Source: Hyphomonas oceanitis SCH89 | Lineage (GTDB): Bacteria > Pseudomonadota > Alphaproteobacteria > Caulobacterales > Hyphomonadaceae | DNA length: 64,000 nt | Direction of reading: 5' to 3' | Assembly: GCF_000685295.1 (NCBI RefSeq) | Contig: NZ_ARYL01000024.1 | Location: forward strand, 1-64,000 | Shown: positions 48,150-57,406 of the stretch, one piece after another | Layout of the letters: each line of letters opens with the position of its first letter | Position numbering within the stretch: the stretch's first letter is position 1 | The notes under the pieces: model-generated | What the model saw: the letters and a program-made list of their open reading frames with translations, nothing else | Databases searched by the model: none | What the model was told of the DNA's origin: nothing | Program-made: the position numbers and the translations under genes

Positions 48150-48513
48150 AGGTTTAATACCCTTCTGTTTTGGTTCCACGCGTAAACGCGCGCGTGTTAC
48201 TTTTGAATATGGTGAAACTCATCAGCGACTGCAAGGAAAACCGGACATGATCCCTTGCCTTGTCCTCCAGCGGACGCTTGCCCTCCCGCCGAATACACCG
48301 CGCCATTTGCAGCATTATCGTAGAACAGAATGTCTTTACTTTATCATTGCTTATGGAGCGCAGGGATTCTCAAGTGAACGGGATTGAATCAGAGGCCTCT
48401 TCAAGACGACAGGTCTTCGTCTTTTGCATTGACTCAGATTAACCAAAGGGTAATTTCGCCGATCTGGTGTAGTTCCAACGGTTGGGGCACCAGAAAATCT
48501 AAGGGGATATATC
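48150..48513. other. Divergent intergenic region BI-1 - DUF2853
   Basis: This 364-base stretch has no convincing gene. It contains CGCG-rich repeats near 48180-48197 and the DUF2853 promoter near its right end. No clear promoter for the minus-strand BI-1 gene was found. Confidence 0.4.
48429..48456 (+). promoter_or_regulatory. Candidate promoter of the DUF2853 gene
   Basis: TTGACT at 48429-48434 and TAATTT at 48451-48456 are 16 bases apart. It lies about 55 bases before the start codon. Confidence 0.5.
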
Positions 48514-48846
48514 ATGGCAGACGCATCGGCTTACGCCGAAAACATCAAGAAATATGCGAGCGGCTACAATCAAGCCGCCGCAGAGAAGATCGTCGGACAT
48601 CTTGGCATTGCATTACGCAATCGCGACAGTTCACTGGTCTCATGCTCGGATAGCGGCGAACTGGACCGCGTGCGAGAGCGCTGGTGCCGGGGCAAGCTCG
48701 GTCTGGCCCAAACCAAGGATGACCTCGACGCAGCGATGAAGGCCGTTTGCGACAAGTTGCAACCAGAAGGAAGCAACAAGTCTCGCGTGACATTCTATTA
48801 TTTGCTCGCCGAGCATTTCGGAAAGCTGGACCATCTCGCCAGTTAA
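48514..48846 (+). CDS. DUF2853 family protein
   Basis: This small 110-residue soluble helical protein starts MADASAYAENIKKYASGY, typical of DUF2853. AAGGGGAT precedes the ATG. It has no signal peptide or metal motif. A strong promoter and a strong terminator frame the gene, suggesting an abundant monocistronic mRNA. Function unknown. Confidence 0.8.
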   Translation: MADASAYAENIKKYASGYNQAAAEKIVGHLGIALRNRDSSLVSCSDSGELDRVRERWCRGKLGLAQTKDDLDAAMKAVCDKLQPEGSNKSRVTFYYLLAEHFGKLDHLAS

Positions 48847-48870
48847 GCGGGATACCAGGGGCTGAAAAGG

Positions 48871-48900
48871 AACCCGGCTTGGTGGAGCCGGGTTTTCTTT
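48871..48900 (+). terminator. Terminator of the DUF2853 gene
   Basis: A 9-bp stem AACCCGGCT/AGCCGGGTT is followed by TTCTTTTG, 25 bases after the stop. Confidence 0.88.
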
Positions 48901-48928
48901 TGCCTGCAATCCTGTTTGAGATGGCGCG

Positions 48929-49471
48929 ATGTATCGCTTGTTCGCCGCTCTTCCTGTGCCACCGGACATTACAACAGGCCTCAAAGCGCTTCAGAAAGGT
49001 CTGGTCGGCGCAAGCTGGAGACCTGAGCGCAATTTTCACATCACATTGCGCTTCTTCGGTGATCTCACGCACGAGCATGCCCGCGACCTTGATGATATGC
49101 TGGGGGAAATCCGCGCGCCGGAGATGGAGCTTCGGCTAGAAGGGGTTGGCTGGTTCGGGCGGCGCGAGCCGAGTGCTGTCTGGGCACGGGTGCGAGAGAC
49201 TGACGAGCTACGCGCCCTTTCAGGTCAGTGCGAGCGGGCGGCCCGGCGCCTCGGCCTGTCACCAGACCGCCGCCCCTTCCTGCCTCATGTCACGTTGGCT
49301 TACCTGCACGGGGCAACGCCGGAAGAAGTGACGGCATGGGCGCAGCCGCGTCACGCCTATTGCAGTGAGGCCTTCTGGGCAGACAGTTTCCACCTTTATT
49401 CCAGCCATTCCGGTAAAGGGCCAAGCCGGTATGTGGCGGAAGCCGACTATGTTCTCGGAGCCAGCGGCTGA
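48929..49471 (+). CDS. thpR: RNA 2',3'-cyclic phosphodiesterase
   Basis: ThpR is a 2H phosphoesterase acting on 2',3'-cyclic phosphates of RNA. The two HxT motifs are H37-ITL and H120-VTL, as expected. It has 180 residues. Its 3' end overlaps the convergent GT-C membrane protein gene by 25 bases, so the two coding regions are antisense there. Confidence 0.9.
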   Translation: MYRLFAALPVPPDITTGLKALQKGLVGASWRPERNFHITLRFFGDLTHEHARDLDDMLGEIRAPEMELRLEGVGWFGRREPSAVWARVRETDELRALSGQCERAARRLGLSPDRRPFLPHVTLAYLHGATPEEVTAWAQPRHAYCSEAFWADSFHLYSSHSGKGPSRYVAEADYVLGASG

Positions 49472-51225
49472 AGGGCGTAGAGCGTTTCGCCATCACCGGC
49501 CCGGCGGATAACCTTCAGGCCATCAGGAATAATCCCCGCGTTAAGCCCATCAGCGAAGTCGCCGGGAGATTCATCTGCAAGCATCCGCAACTCGGCATGT
49601 CCGGGACATGCCAGAATATAATCCACCCCTGCTTCCCGCATAAGGCCAGACGCCTCTTCTGCCGGTGACGTAAAGATATTGAGTGCCGCTTCGATGCCGG
49701 CAGCGTTGCGGTGATAGTGTCCATGGAGGGCACTCTGCCGAGTGTATCGCAATATATCCGGCGCCACATCGGCGACTGAGAGCACGCGGCCGACAGGCAA
49801 TTCATCCAGCGCCGCGAGCATGTCAGGACTCGCGCACGCCGAGGCGCCATTACCATTATCCACAAGTTCACCTGGCGGCGTGCGAAACATCCTGCCGGGC
49901 GCGCCCCAGACCAAAGGCAGGGACACTGCGAGGGCCAGCAGGTAAGCGGCGCTTCGCTCCCCGTCCTCTCGTGTCGCGAAAAGGCCCGCCACCCATGCCC
50001 CTAATGGCAGGATCGCGAAGACATGTCCGAACGAATAGAACCGCACTTGCTGTAACGTAAGCAGCAGATCCACGGCCAGCAAAGCGACAAACAGCAAGTG
50101 GGCGCGACGCTGCACCCCTCGCCATACGCGCCATATCGATACGATGAGGGCGACCAGCGACACCCCGACCATGAAAGGCATCTCCTGCGCCATATTCGGC
50201 CTGACGGCAAAAAGGGGCCGCGCCTCGTCCACTTTTTCTAGCCAGAGTGTGCGGACAATCGGCGGTAAGCCATCCAGCGGATTTGCAAGGCATTGCGGCG
50301 CCTGCGCCGTCAGCAACAGTCCGCACACCAGACCAAGCGTGGCGAGACTGGCGAGACGCCAGGCGAAAGGCTTCTCCGACAAGACCGCAACCACAATGGC
50401 AAGGCCTGCGCCGCCCGAAACGGCTGCCGATAGGGTCACCAGCGAAAGCGCGTCACAATGCACAATGCCGTAATTGGCAGGAGCCACGGAAGCCGCGAAG
50501 AACAGGGCCGTCAGAGCCGCAAAGCTTGCCCCGAAGGCGATAACTCCCCGGCGCGCAGGTGCTCCGGCAAAAGCCCAGTCCAGCGCATGGAAGGCGCAGA
50601 AAATGCCTACAAACGGATAGACTTCCGCACCGACGGCAGTGGAGGAGGCAAGCGCCGCGCCGACGATTGCCAGGCTCACCGGGCGCCTCTCGGGATCCAG
50701 CGAAAATCCTGCGGCTATCGCCAGGAAACCAAGCTGAATATTGTGGTGGTCAATGCTGCCGCTCAGAAAGTTGGCGTTTCGGAACAGGACTGTCGCGGCA
50801 ATGATGCATACATAAGCCAGAACCACGCGCCCGCCCATGAAGCGCGCGCCCTTCATCAATCCCCAGACGACCAGCAAAACACTCAAGGGTGGCCAGACAA
50901 GACAGGCGATCTCCAGGGCCTTTTGCGATGGCAGGAATATGTCGAGCCCTGATTTGATAACAAGGATCGGTACGTCAGCAAGCCGTGACCAGTGTATCGC
51001 CGTGCCACCTTCCAGACCGAGCCGATCCTGGTGCAAATCGAACCATCCCTGCCCTTTCAGGAAATCCTGAATCTGGACAAGCCGCATCGCATTGTCAGCC
51101 TCCATGGCAGACGCCGACATGTGTCCCGACAAGGCGCTCATCACCAAAAGTGAGGCAACCATCAGCACACCAAACCCAACCGCGATCCAGCGGTCTGGCG
51201 TCATCGAGATGGCCGGTCGTCGCAT
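49447..51225 (-). CDS. GT-C-type glycosyltransferase-like membrane protein
   Basis: This 592-residue protein has roughly ten to twelve hydrophobic segments. After the first segment comes a loop with an acidic motif (MEADNAMRLVQIQDFL) and IHWSRLADVP, placed like the catalytic loop of STT3/PglB-type GT-C enzymes. A second loop contains SIDHHNIQLGF. The last 150 residues look periplasmic. Such enzymes use polyprenyl-linked sugars. The neighbouring GT2 and SMR-like genes support that idea. Acceptor unknown, and the family assignment is by pattern only. Confidence 0.65.
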   Translation of the reverse strand: MRRPAISMTPDRWIAVGFGVLMVASLLVMSALSGHMSASAMEADNAMRLVQIQDFLKGQGWFDLHQDRLGLEGGTAIHWSRLADVPILVIKSGLDIFLPSQKALEIACLVWPPLSVLLVVWGLMKGARFMGGRVVLAYVCIIAATVLFRNANFLSGSIDHHNIQLGFLAIAAGFSLDPERRPVSLAIVGAALASSTAVGAEVYPFVGIFCAFHALDWAFAGAPARRGVIAFGASFAALTALFFAASVAPANYGIVHCDALSLVTLSAAVSGGAGLAIVVAVLSEKPFAWRLASLATLGLVCGLLLTAQAPQCLANPLDGLPPIVRTLWLEKVDEARPLFAVRPNMAQEMPFMVGVSLVALIVSIWRVWRGVQRRAHLLFVALLAVDLLLTLQQVRFYSFGHVFAILPLGAWVAGLFATREDGERSAAYLLALAVSLPLVWGAPGRMFRTPPGELVDNGNGASACASPDMLAALDELPVGRVLSVADVAPDILRYTRQSALHGHYHRNAAGIEAALNIFTSPAEEASGLMREAGVDYILACPGHAELRMLADESPGDFADGLNAGIIPDGLKVIRRAGDGETLYALQPLAPRT

Positions 51226-51308
51226 ATCGTCCCCCGCGCAGCATGCGTGAAAGACGACCTTAACCCTTGCCTGTGTAGAAATGACTAAATTCGGAAAGTG
51301 GCCCGCGT

Positions 51309-52343
51309 GTGACTGACAGTGCTTTCGACAATCTCAGTATAGCCGTGACGCTGCCCTGTTATAATGAAGGGCAGTCGATCGCAGCTGTTGTCATCGGCTT
51401 TCGCAAGGCTCTGCCGGGCGCAAGAATATACGTGTACGACAATAATTCGTCAGACAACACATCCGAGCAGGCTGCGATGGCGGGAGCCACCGTTGTCCCG
51501 TCACGCCGACAGGGTAAGGGCAACGTCGTGCGCCAGATGTTTGCCGACATCGACGCCGACATATACATCATGGCCGATGGCGACGGCACTTATGATCCCA
51601 CCGCAGCGCCGCGCATGATACAGGTCTTGCTCGAAGACAATGCCGACATGGTCGTCGGCACGCGCCGCCATATCAAACAGGATGCAGGACGTAGCGGTCA
51701 CGCCTTTGGAAACCGTGTGTTCAATGCGGCCTACAAAGCGCTGTTCGGCAACGAGTTCACGGACATTTTCTCCGGGTACCGCGCCTTTACCCGTCGGTTC
51801 GCAAAAAGTTTTCCAGCGTCGTCGACCGGTTTCGAAATCGAAACCGAAATGTCGGTTCACGCATCTGTCCTCCGACTGCCAGTCTCCGAAGTCGAATTCG
51901 ATTACGGTCGCCGCATGGAAGGCTCGCACAGCAAGCTCTCCACCTTCCGGGATGGCTTCCGCATCTTGCGTATGATGGGCATGCTGATGAAGGAGACGCG
52001 GCCATTCCTTTTCTTCAGCTATATCGCCGTCTTCATTTTGGCGGCCTCGATCTTCCTGATGGCACCGGTTGTCCGCGACTATTTCGAGACCGGACTTGTT
52101 GACCGCATACCGACCTGGATGCTGGCCATGACCCTGCTACTGGGCTCAATGATGACGTTCATCGCGGGTGTTATCCTGGACTCTGTCGCCCGAGGCCGGG
52201 CTGAACAGAAACGCATACACTATCTCTCGATGGCGCCATCGCGCGGCGAACGATACCACGCAGGGACAACGCCGCTTATCGAGCGCCGTCAGCCAGCCGG
52301 TCACCACACCGTCTCTGACACGAGCAAGACCAAGGCACGATGA
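51309..52343 (+). CDS. DPM1-like family 2 glycosyltransferase, membrane-anchored
   Basis: A GT-A domain like polyprenyl-phosphate mannosyl/glucosyl synthases covers residues 10-220, with LPCYNEGQSI, the metal motif DGDGTYDP at 90-97 and VVGTRRH. Two hydrophobic segments (about 233-257 and 268-292) anchor it. The start is GTG at 51309, as no ATG is available nearby. It would charge undecaprenyl phosphate with a sugar. The next gene overlaps its stop (ATGA). Confidence 0.85.
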   Translation: MTDSAFDNLSIAVTLPCYNEGQSIAAVVIGFRKALPGARIYVYDNNSSDNTSEQAAMAGATVVPSRRQGKGNVVRQMFADIDADIYIMADGDGTYDPTAAPRMIQVLLEDNADMVVGTRRHIKQDAGRSGHAFGNRVFNAAYKALFGNEFTDIFSGYRAFTRRFAKSFPASSTGFEIETEMSVHASVLRLPVSEVEFDYGRRMEGSHSKLSTFRDGFRILRMMGMLMKETRPFLFFSYIAVFILAASIFLMAPVVRDYFETGLVDRIPTWMLAMTLLLGSMMTFIAGVILDSVARGRAEQKRIHYLSMAPSRGERYHAGTTPLIERRQPAGHHTVSDTSKTKAR

Positions 52344-52708
52344 GCGCCATCAAGGCCCTGTCAGCGCCCGTCTATGGTCTGCTCGTTCTGACGCCCATGA
52401 CCATTGCGTTCGGTCAGGTTCTCTTCAAAATGACAGGCGCAAAGCTCGCGGAAGGGCCTGACACGCCCTTCTATTCCATCCTTTTCAACCCGGTTTTCAT
52501 TGTCGCGGTCTTCCTCTATGGCGTTGCGACGCTGGCCTGGGTCTATGTCCTGAAAATGGTTCCGCTATCGATGGCCTATTCCTTCATGGCGTTGACCTTC
52601 GTACTGGTCCCGCTGATGGCCGCATTTTTCCTGAAAGAACCGCTGACCCTGAAATATGCGATCGGCGCCTGCCTGATCATCGCCGGACTGTTCGTCGTCC
52701 AGTCCTGA
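52340..52708 (+). CDS. SMR/EamA-like small membrane transporter
   Basis: This 122-residue protein has four hydrophobic segments, like an EmrE/ArnE-type protein: IAFGQVLFKM in the first, YGVATLAWVYVLKMVPLSMAY in the middle and FLKEPLTLKYAIGACLIIAG in the last. ArnE/F-like members flip undecaprenyl-phosphate sugars. Coupling to the GT2 gene suggests a flippase for its product, which is an inference. It has no separate promoter. Confidence 0.8.
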   Translation: MSAIKALSAPVYGLLVLTPMTIAFGQVLFKMTGAKLAEGPDTPFYSILFNPVFIVAVFLYGVATLAWVYVLKMVPLSMAYSFMALTFVLVPLMAAFFLKEPLTLKYAIGACLIIAGLFVVQS

Positions 52709-52741
52709 ACCGAGCGGGCGAATTCCAAGGATTTTGGGGAA

Positions 52742-52817
52742 TGGTGCCGCTAAGGTGACTTGAACACCTGACCCCCGCATTACGAATGCGATGCTCTACC
52801 AGCTGAGCTATAGCGGC
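52742..52817 (-). tRNA. tRNA-Thr (anticodon CGT)
   Basis: A full cloverleaf fits on the minus strand. The acceptor stem is GCCGCTA/TAGCGGC, the anticodon stem TCGCA/TGCGG has loop TTCGTAA with anticodon CGT, and the T-loop is TTCAAGT. Discriminator A and CCA are encoded. Total 76 bases. Confidence 0.96.
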
Positions 52818-52898
52818 ATGCTCCAATGAGCGTTCGGCCTGAATACTCATCCCGAGGCATCAGCGCAAGACGCTTTTGCCGTTCAGGCGTCCTGCCGG

Positions 52899-54335
52899 TC
52901 AGTCATCGTCAGAGGCATAATCCAGCGGCGGCGTCAGCGGGCCATTCGGGGCCTTGGGCGGGGCAACCTTTTCCTCTTCAGGGCCGGCAATCGCCAGAAC
53001 CCGGCCAGCTTCCAGTTCCCGGCCATAGGATTCATAGCGCGGATGAACCAGATCCCCGACATCGCCGAAGGCATAAACCAGCCGGCTCCAGTCGCGCTGG
53101 GCAAAGTCAAAGGCGTTGCCCTTGGGATCAATGTCCGACCAGTCGGCCTCTCGGGACGCTGAAGCCGCCATACGGCCCCAACGCTGCGCCTCGTCCTTGT
53201 CGCCATAGCCCTTGAGCGCGCGCTCCATCAGGAGACACAGGCGCGCCGTCGGATTTTCCTCAACCAGAAGCGCCAACAAGCGGATTGCCTCGACCCAGTT
53301 GGCTTCGTCCATCGCCAGTTCGGCCGACAGGATGCGGCTTTCGCGGTGCGTCGGATGCGTGGCGACCAAAGCTTTCAGGCGTGCCGCAATATTATGGCGG
53401 TCATCCTGCGGCACGAGGCGACGTGACAGCTGCGCCAGCGCCGGGTGTGGCCGCGCCTTCCAGCCTAGCTCCAACACGCCTTGCGCGGCCTTTTCCTTGG
53501 AGTCGATCATCAGCTGCCGCGCGCCATGGAAGGCCGCAGGCGGGAAGCCCGGCGCACCCCTGATGGCTTCAGCGAGTGCCTTCTGGGCATCCTGCTTGCG
53601 ATCATGCGGCAGGCCGACAGCGCGCGCCGTCTGCAAGACGGCGCGGCGTCGCCGCAGGCTGTCACCTGTGATCAGGCCGCGCTTCTCACCAATGGTGAGC
53701 GTCTCAAGCGCTTTCTCCCACTCACCTCGTGCCACTTGCAGGTCGAACAGGGAATTGAACGGCCAGTCCGCATTGGATTTCAGGCCGAGCGCTTCGCGCG
53801 CGCGTGATTCTGCAGTGGCCTGGTCACCGCGCTCCGCTGCCGCCATGGCAGATCCGCGCAGTCCCGCGAGCTGCCCGCCCGGCAGGCGCGTCAGCTGGCC
53901 CCAGGCGCGCTCGGCACCCGCCCAGTCATCATTGGCTTCGGCCGCACGGGCCTCAAGGAGCAGTTTCAACCGCTCGTCTTCGGCATGCTTGACCGCCTTG
54001 CGTGCCAGTTTCAGCGCGTAAGTCGGGTCACCTGCCTCTGCGGCCAGCAGGCCTTCAGTCAGTGCCATGTTGGCCTTGCGGGCGAGACTGGACTGGCGGG
54101 CACGGCCAATCTTGCCCGGCAGGACGAAAAGACCGCTGATCAACCACCAGGCCGCCGCCACGAGTCCGCCAAAAACAATCAGCGCAATGGCTGCGACACC
54201 CATATGAAGGGAAACAAGCTCGCCGCGGCTATCATTGATCACGACGCTGCCCGGCAGATTCACGGCCCAGAAGCCGATCAGGGCGCCGCCAACGATAATC
54301 AGAAGGATAAGAACAAACAGGAAGATGCGATTCAT
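52899..54335 (-). CDS. hemY: HemY-like TPR membrane protein
   Basis: HemY of proteobacteria is an inner-membrane protein with two N-terminal TM segments (about residues 3-25 and 42-68) followed by TPR-like helices. That layout is seen here over 478 residues, with the family stretch ALKLARKAVKHAED. It is not the protoporphyrinogen oxidase of the same name in Bacillus. It is the last gene of the hemC-hemD operon and overlaps the preceding gene by ATGA. A role in haem synthesis is inferred from context. Confidence 0.88.
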   Translation of the reverse strand: MNRIFLFVLILLIIVGGALIGFWAVNLPGSVVINDSRGELVSLHMGVAAIALIVFGGLVAAAWWLISGLFVLPGKIGRARQSSLARKANMALTEGLLAAEAGDPTYALKLARKAVKHAEDERLKLLLEARAAEANDDWAGAERAWGQLTRLPGGQLAGLRGSAMAAAERGDQATAESRAREALGLKSNADWPFNSLFDLQVARGEWEKALETLTIGEKRGLITGDSLRRRRAVLQTARAVGLPHDRKQDAQKALAEAIRGAPGFPPAAFHGARQLMIDSKEKAAQGVLELGWKARPHPALAQLSRRLVPQDDRHNIAARLKALVATHPTHRESRILSAELAMDEANWVEAIRLLALLVEENPTARLCLLMERALKGYGDKDEAQRWGRMAASASREADWSDIDPKGNAFDFAQRDWSRLVYAFGDVGDLVHPRYESYGRELEAGRVLAIAGPEEEKVAPPKAPNGPLTPPLDYASDDD

Positions 54336-55540
54336 TGCGCCTGGTTCTCCCCACCGATCATGTCCAGCCTCAGGGCTTTAAGCCCTGTTTCGAGTGTGAT
54401 GCGCCGGTTTGCCGATTCGGTCCAGTCAGCCATGGCCGCAGCTGGCTCACCGGTCAGATTGCCTATGATTGCAACGGCGCTTTCCAGCTTTCCCGTATCG
54501 AGCGCGTCCTTGGCGCGCGAGAGGATGACCGGCGCACCTGCCTCTTCAGCGTTTTCACCCCGCACGGTCACAGCATCGCCGAACACATGATTGAGCCACC
54601 CCCAACGCCCCTCCTTTTCACGCGGCTCAGCGGCGCGCGCCTTGGCACTCGCTGGCCCGAAGGATCGCTGAAGGTCCGCCAGCGTCGGCGCACCCGTGGT
54701 CGCGACGCCGCTAAGAGACCGAACCTCGGCCGATTGGGGCAACAGAACCCGCAGCTTGCGATAGTCGGATTCAAACGTCAGGCCCTGCCGTGAAGCCGCC
54801 TCTATCGCCGATAGCGCAAGGGCTGCATCTGCATTGCTTTCAGAAACTTCAGCCTTGGCCCGGACGGCCGCCTCATCATCGCGCATGCGCTCGATCAGGC
54901 TTGTCAGTTCCGTCGTGTCCCCGCCGCTGCGCACAATATCAGACTGGAGGTCAGCAAGCCGGGTTTCCAAAGATGTCACACGCTCGGCAAGCGCCCCCAC
55001 AGACCGCGCCAGCTCCTGCGCGCTAGCCTCACCGCTTGTGTCGACGGCCTCAAGCGCCTCAAGCCGCGTTGACAGCTTTGCCAGCGCCTCGCCGCCATCA
55101 TCGCTGGCAATCACTTCGTCGATGCGCTTTGACACAGCATCGAGTTCCTCTAGCAAGGGCCCAAGGTCGTCCCCGCCTGCAGCAGCAACAGACTTGAGTC
55201 GTGCATCAAGGCGCGCCTCGAGGTCAGCCGAATTCCGGATCACCTTGTTGCGCTCGACATCTGCCGTTGCCTGTTCGGCCTTCAGCGTATCCAGCTCTGC
55301 GGTGAGGGCCGACACATCGCCGTCTGCACTGGTCCCGGGCAGCGCCATTGTGGCGACGATGCCGATCGCGCCGCCAATACCGGCAGCGACAAGACTGGCC
55401 ACGCCCAAACCGAGCCAGCCAGGACCCGCGCCCGCCTTGCTTGCGCGCGATGCTTTCTGGTCTTCGAATGCCGGTTCGAAGTCAGCATCAATCGGCTCTG
55501 TGGAGTCGACAGCGATATCGTCTTCGGGATCGTCACTCAT
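54332..55540 (-). CDS. Mitofilin-like membrane protein (COG4223 type)
   Basis: This 402-residue protein, from the ATG at 55540, has an acidic N-terminus, one TM segment (about residues 40-64, GLGVASLVAAGIGGAIGIVA) and a long coiled coil (about 75-230). A C-terminal helical domain (ASRQGLTFESDYRKLRVLLP onward) resembles the mitofilin/Mic60 C-terminus. Proteins of this kind sit in alphaproteobacterial hem operons and shape intracytoplasmic or envelope membranes in some species. It overlaps hemY by 4 bases. Confidence 0.82.
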   Translation of the reverse strand: MSDDPEDDIAVDSTEPIDADFEPAFEDQKASRASKAGAGPGWLGLGVASLVAAGIGGAIGIVATMALPGTSADGDVSALTAELDTLKAEQATADVERNKVIRNSADLEARLDARLKSVAAAGGDDLGPLLEELDAVSKRIDEVIASDDGGEALAKLSTRLEALEAVDTSGEASAQELARSVGALAERVTSLETRLADLQSDIVRSGGDTTELTSLIERMRDDEAAVRAKAEVSESNADAALALSAIEAASRQGLTFESDYRKLRVLLPQSAEVRSLSGVATTGAPTLADLQRSFGPASAKARAAEPREKEGRWGWLNHVFGDAVTVRGENAEEAGAPVILSRAKDALDTGKLESAVAIIGNLTGEPAAAMADWTESANRRITLETGLKALRLDMIGGENQAQ

Positions 55541-55613
55541 AGGTCTGTCTGCTCCTAGCAGGCGGGATTTCAAATACACTGACACATACGCCCATGGCGA
55601 TCAAAGGTCGCCT

Positions 55614-56321
55614 TCAGAGCGCCAGAACGGCAGTGTCGAGCGCTTCCATCAGCGCCGTCTCACTGGGCTGCGCCGCATTGACGACAGCGCGCGCACCGCA
55701 ACTGACAAGCGGCTTGCTGGCGGCTTCAGAGATCGCAACAACAATTGACCGCCTGAGGTCCAGCCCCCTCGCCGCATTCCGGAACGCAGTGGCCCCTTTC
55801 GCCGAATGCACCAGAATGACTACACGCGCCGCCCGGGTCAGCGCGCTCGCCGCAGCGTCGTTCACGGCAGACACGGGCAGCGTGCGATAGAGCGCCGCAA
55901 ACCGCGCATTGACGCCTGCTGACCTCAAACGCGCCATCAGATCACCCGCCGCAGCCTCGTTGGCGATATGCAGGAAAAGGCCGGTCCGGGCCTCAGGCGC
56001 GGCGATGATATGCTCAGCCAGTTCGACGGCATTGCCATTGCCCTCACGCACGCCCTGCCAGCCCGCTTTGCGCGCGGCTTCAGCCGTTGCCTCGCCGACG
56101 CACCAGACTCGCTCAACGCCATCGCTGACCGCCGGGAAGTGGCGCACGCCGTTCGCACTGGTGAACACGAGATCGGTCACGCCGCTCAGGTCGAGGTCTG
56201 CACTGAGAGGCTCAAGCACCAGCGCGGGGGAGAGGAGCGGCTTGTATCCAGCAGCCTTTAAACGCGCAGCAGTTTCGGACGCACCCGGCTCAGCCCGCGT
56301 TACGATAACTGGAAGGCTCAC
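55614..56321 (-). CDS. hemD: Uroporphyrinogen-III synthase
   Basis: HemD closes and rearranges hydroxymethylbilane into uroporphyrinogen III. The fold shows [23 protein letters not shown] at the N-terminus and [10 protein letters not shown] near residue 58. HemD is poorly conserved, so position after hemC is the main support. The GTG at 56321 overlaps the hemC stop (GTGA), giving 235 residues. Confidence 0.87.
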   Translation of the reverse strand: MSLPVIVTRAEPGASETAARLKAAGYKPLLSPALVLEPLSADLDLSGVTDLVFTSANGVRHFPAVSDGVERVWCVGEATAEAARKAGWQGVREGNGNAVELAEHIIAAPEARTGLFLHIANEAAAGDLMARLRSAGVNARFAALYRTLPVSAVNDAAASALTRAARVVILVHSAKGATAFRNAARGLDLRRSIVVAISEAASKPLVSCGARAVVNAAQPSETALMEALDTAVLAL

Positions 56322-57301
56322 CACTCGTCCACGAAGGCGGGAAGCACGCCGCCAGCCGCTGCGCGAATATCTGCCGCCACATCGCGTCCGAGCGCCGCAA
56401 GCTGCGCTTCACTGGCCTCTTTGCGGCATGTGCCATCAGCGCGCCAACGCTGCCGACCATCCAGCGCAAGAACTTCGCCGATGAGTTCCCATTCCTCGCC
56501 TCTGTCAAACAGGTGCGCGGCAATCGGTGTGCGGCAGCTTCCATCAAGCGCCGCCAGGAAAGCCCGTTCGGCTGTTGCAGCAGCCCGGGTCTCAGCGTGG
56601 TCAATGCCGCCCAACGTCTCGCGCACTTCTGCATCGCCATCCTCGCGCATGACCACGCCGATGATCCCCTGCCCGGCCGACGGCAACATGTCTTCCATCG
56701 GGATCGGTGTTGCCAGATGCGCCATGCCAAGCCGCGTCAGCCCCGCCATGGCCAGGTAGGTCGCGTCTGCCAGACCATCCTCGAGCTTGCGCATGCGTGT
56801 TGCAACATTCCCCCGGAACGTCACGATCTCCACATCGGGCCGCAGCGCCAGCGTCTGCGACTCGCGCCTCAGCGAAGCCGTACCCACCTTCGCGCCCTTG
56901 GGCAGGTCTGCCAATTTCTCGGCATGCGGCGACAGGAACCCCTCGCGCGCATCTTCGCGCTGCGGGAAGGCCCCGAATATCTGTCCCGATGGCAGGACAG
57001 CTGGCACGTCCTTGAGGCTGTGCACGGTTATGTCGACATCGCCGCGGTCCAGCGCCGCATCGAGTTCGCGGGTGAACAGGCCCTTCCCGCCGGAATTTAT
57101 CAGCCGTTCCGTCGTCAGCTGATCGCCCGTCGTGGTGAACGGCACGATCTCACCGCGCAAGGCGCCGCCCGAGGCGACCTCAAGGGAGGCTGCGATCTGC
57201 CGCGCCTGCACCAGCGCGAGGGGCGAACCGCGCGTACCTATGCGCACATTGCGCTGGTCTCTGCGAGCCGTATTGTCAGGGGATATCCGTGGATCTGTCA
57301 T
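56318..57301 (-). CDS. hemC: Porphobilinogen deaminase
   Basis: HemC polymerises four porphobilinogens to hydroxymethylbilane. The family start [14 protein letters not shown], the catalytic segment VHSLKDVP and the dipyrromethane-binding Cys in [11 protein letters not shown] are present. The ATG at 57301 gives 327 residues. It is the first gene of hemC-hemD-mitofilin-like-hemY and is divergent from the DUF885 gene. Confidence 0.95.
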   Translation of the reverse strand: MTDPRISPDNTARRDQRNVRIGTRGSPLALVQARQIAASLEVASGGALRGEIVPFTTTGDQLTTERLINSGGKGLFTRELDAALDRGDVDITVHSLKDVPAVLPSGQIFGAFPQREDAREGFLSPHAEKLADLPKGAKVGTASLRRESQTLALRPDVEIVTFRGNVATRMRKLEDGLADATYLAMAGLTRLGMAHLATPIPMEDMLPSAGQGIIGVVMREDGDAEVRETLGGIDHAETRAAATAERAFLAALDGSCRTPIAAHLFDRGEEWELIGEVLALDGRQRWRADGTCRKEASEAQLAALGRDVAADIRAAAGGVLPAFVDEW

Positions 57302-57406
57302 CACACTTCTCTAGCTGTCATACAGGCGCTTGCCAATTGACAGCGCGCCGCAGAAAGCGATAGCTCACATATCGTTAATCGGAAAATGCCGGGAGGACCC
57401 TCATAC

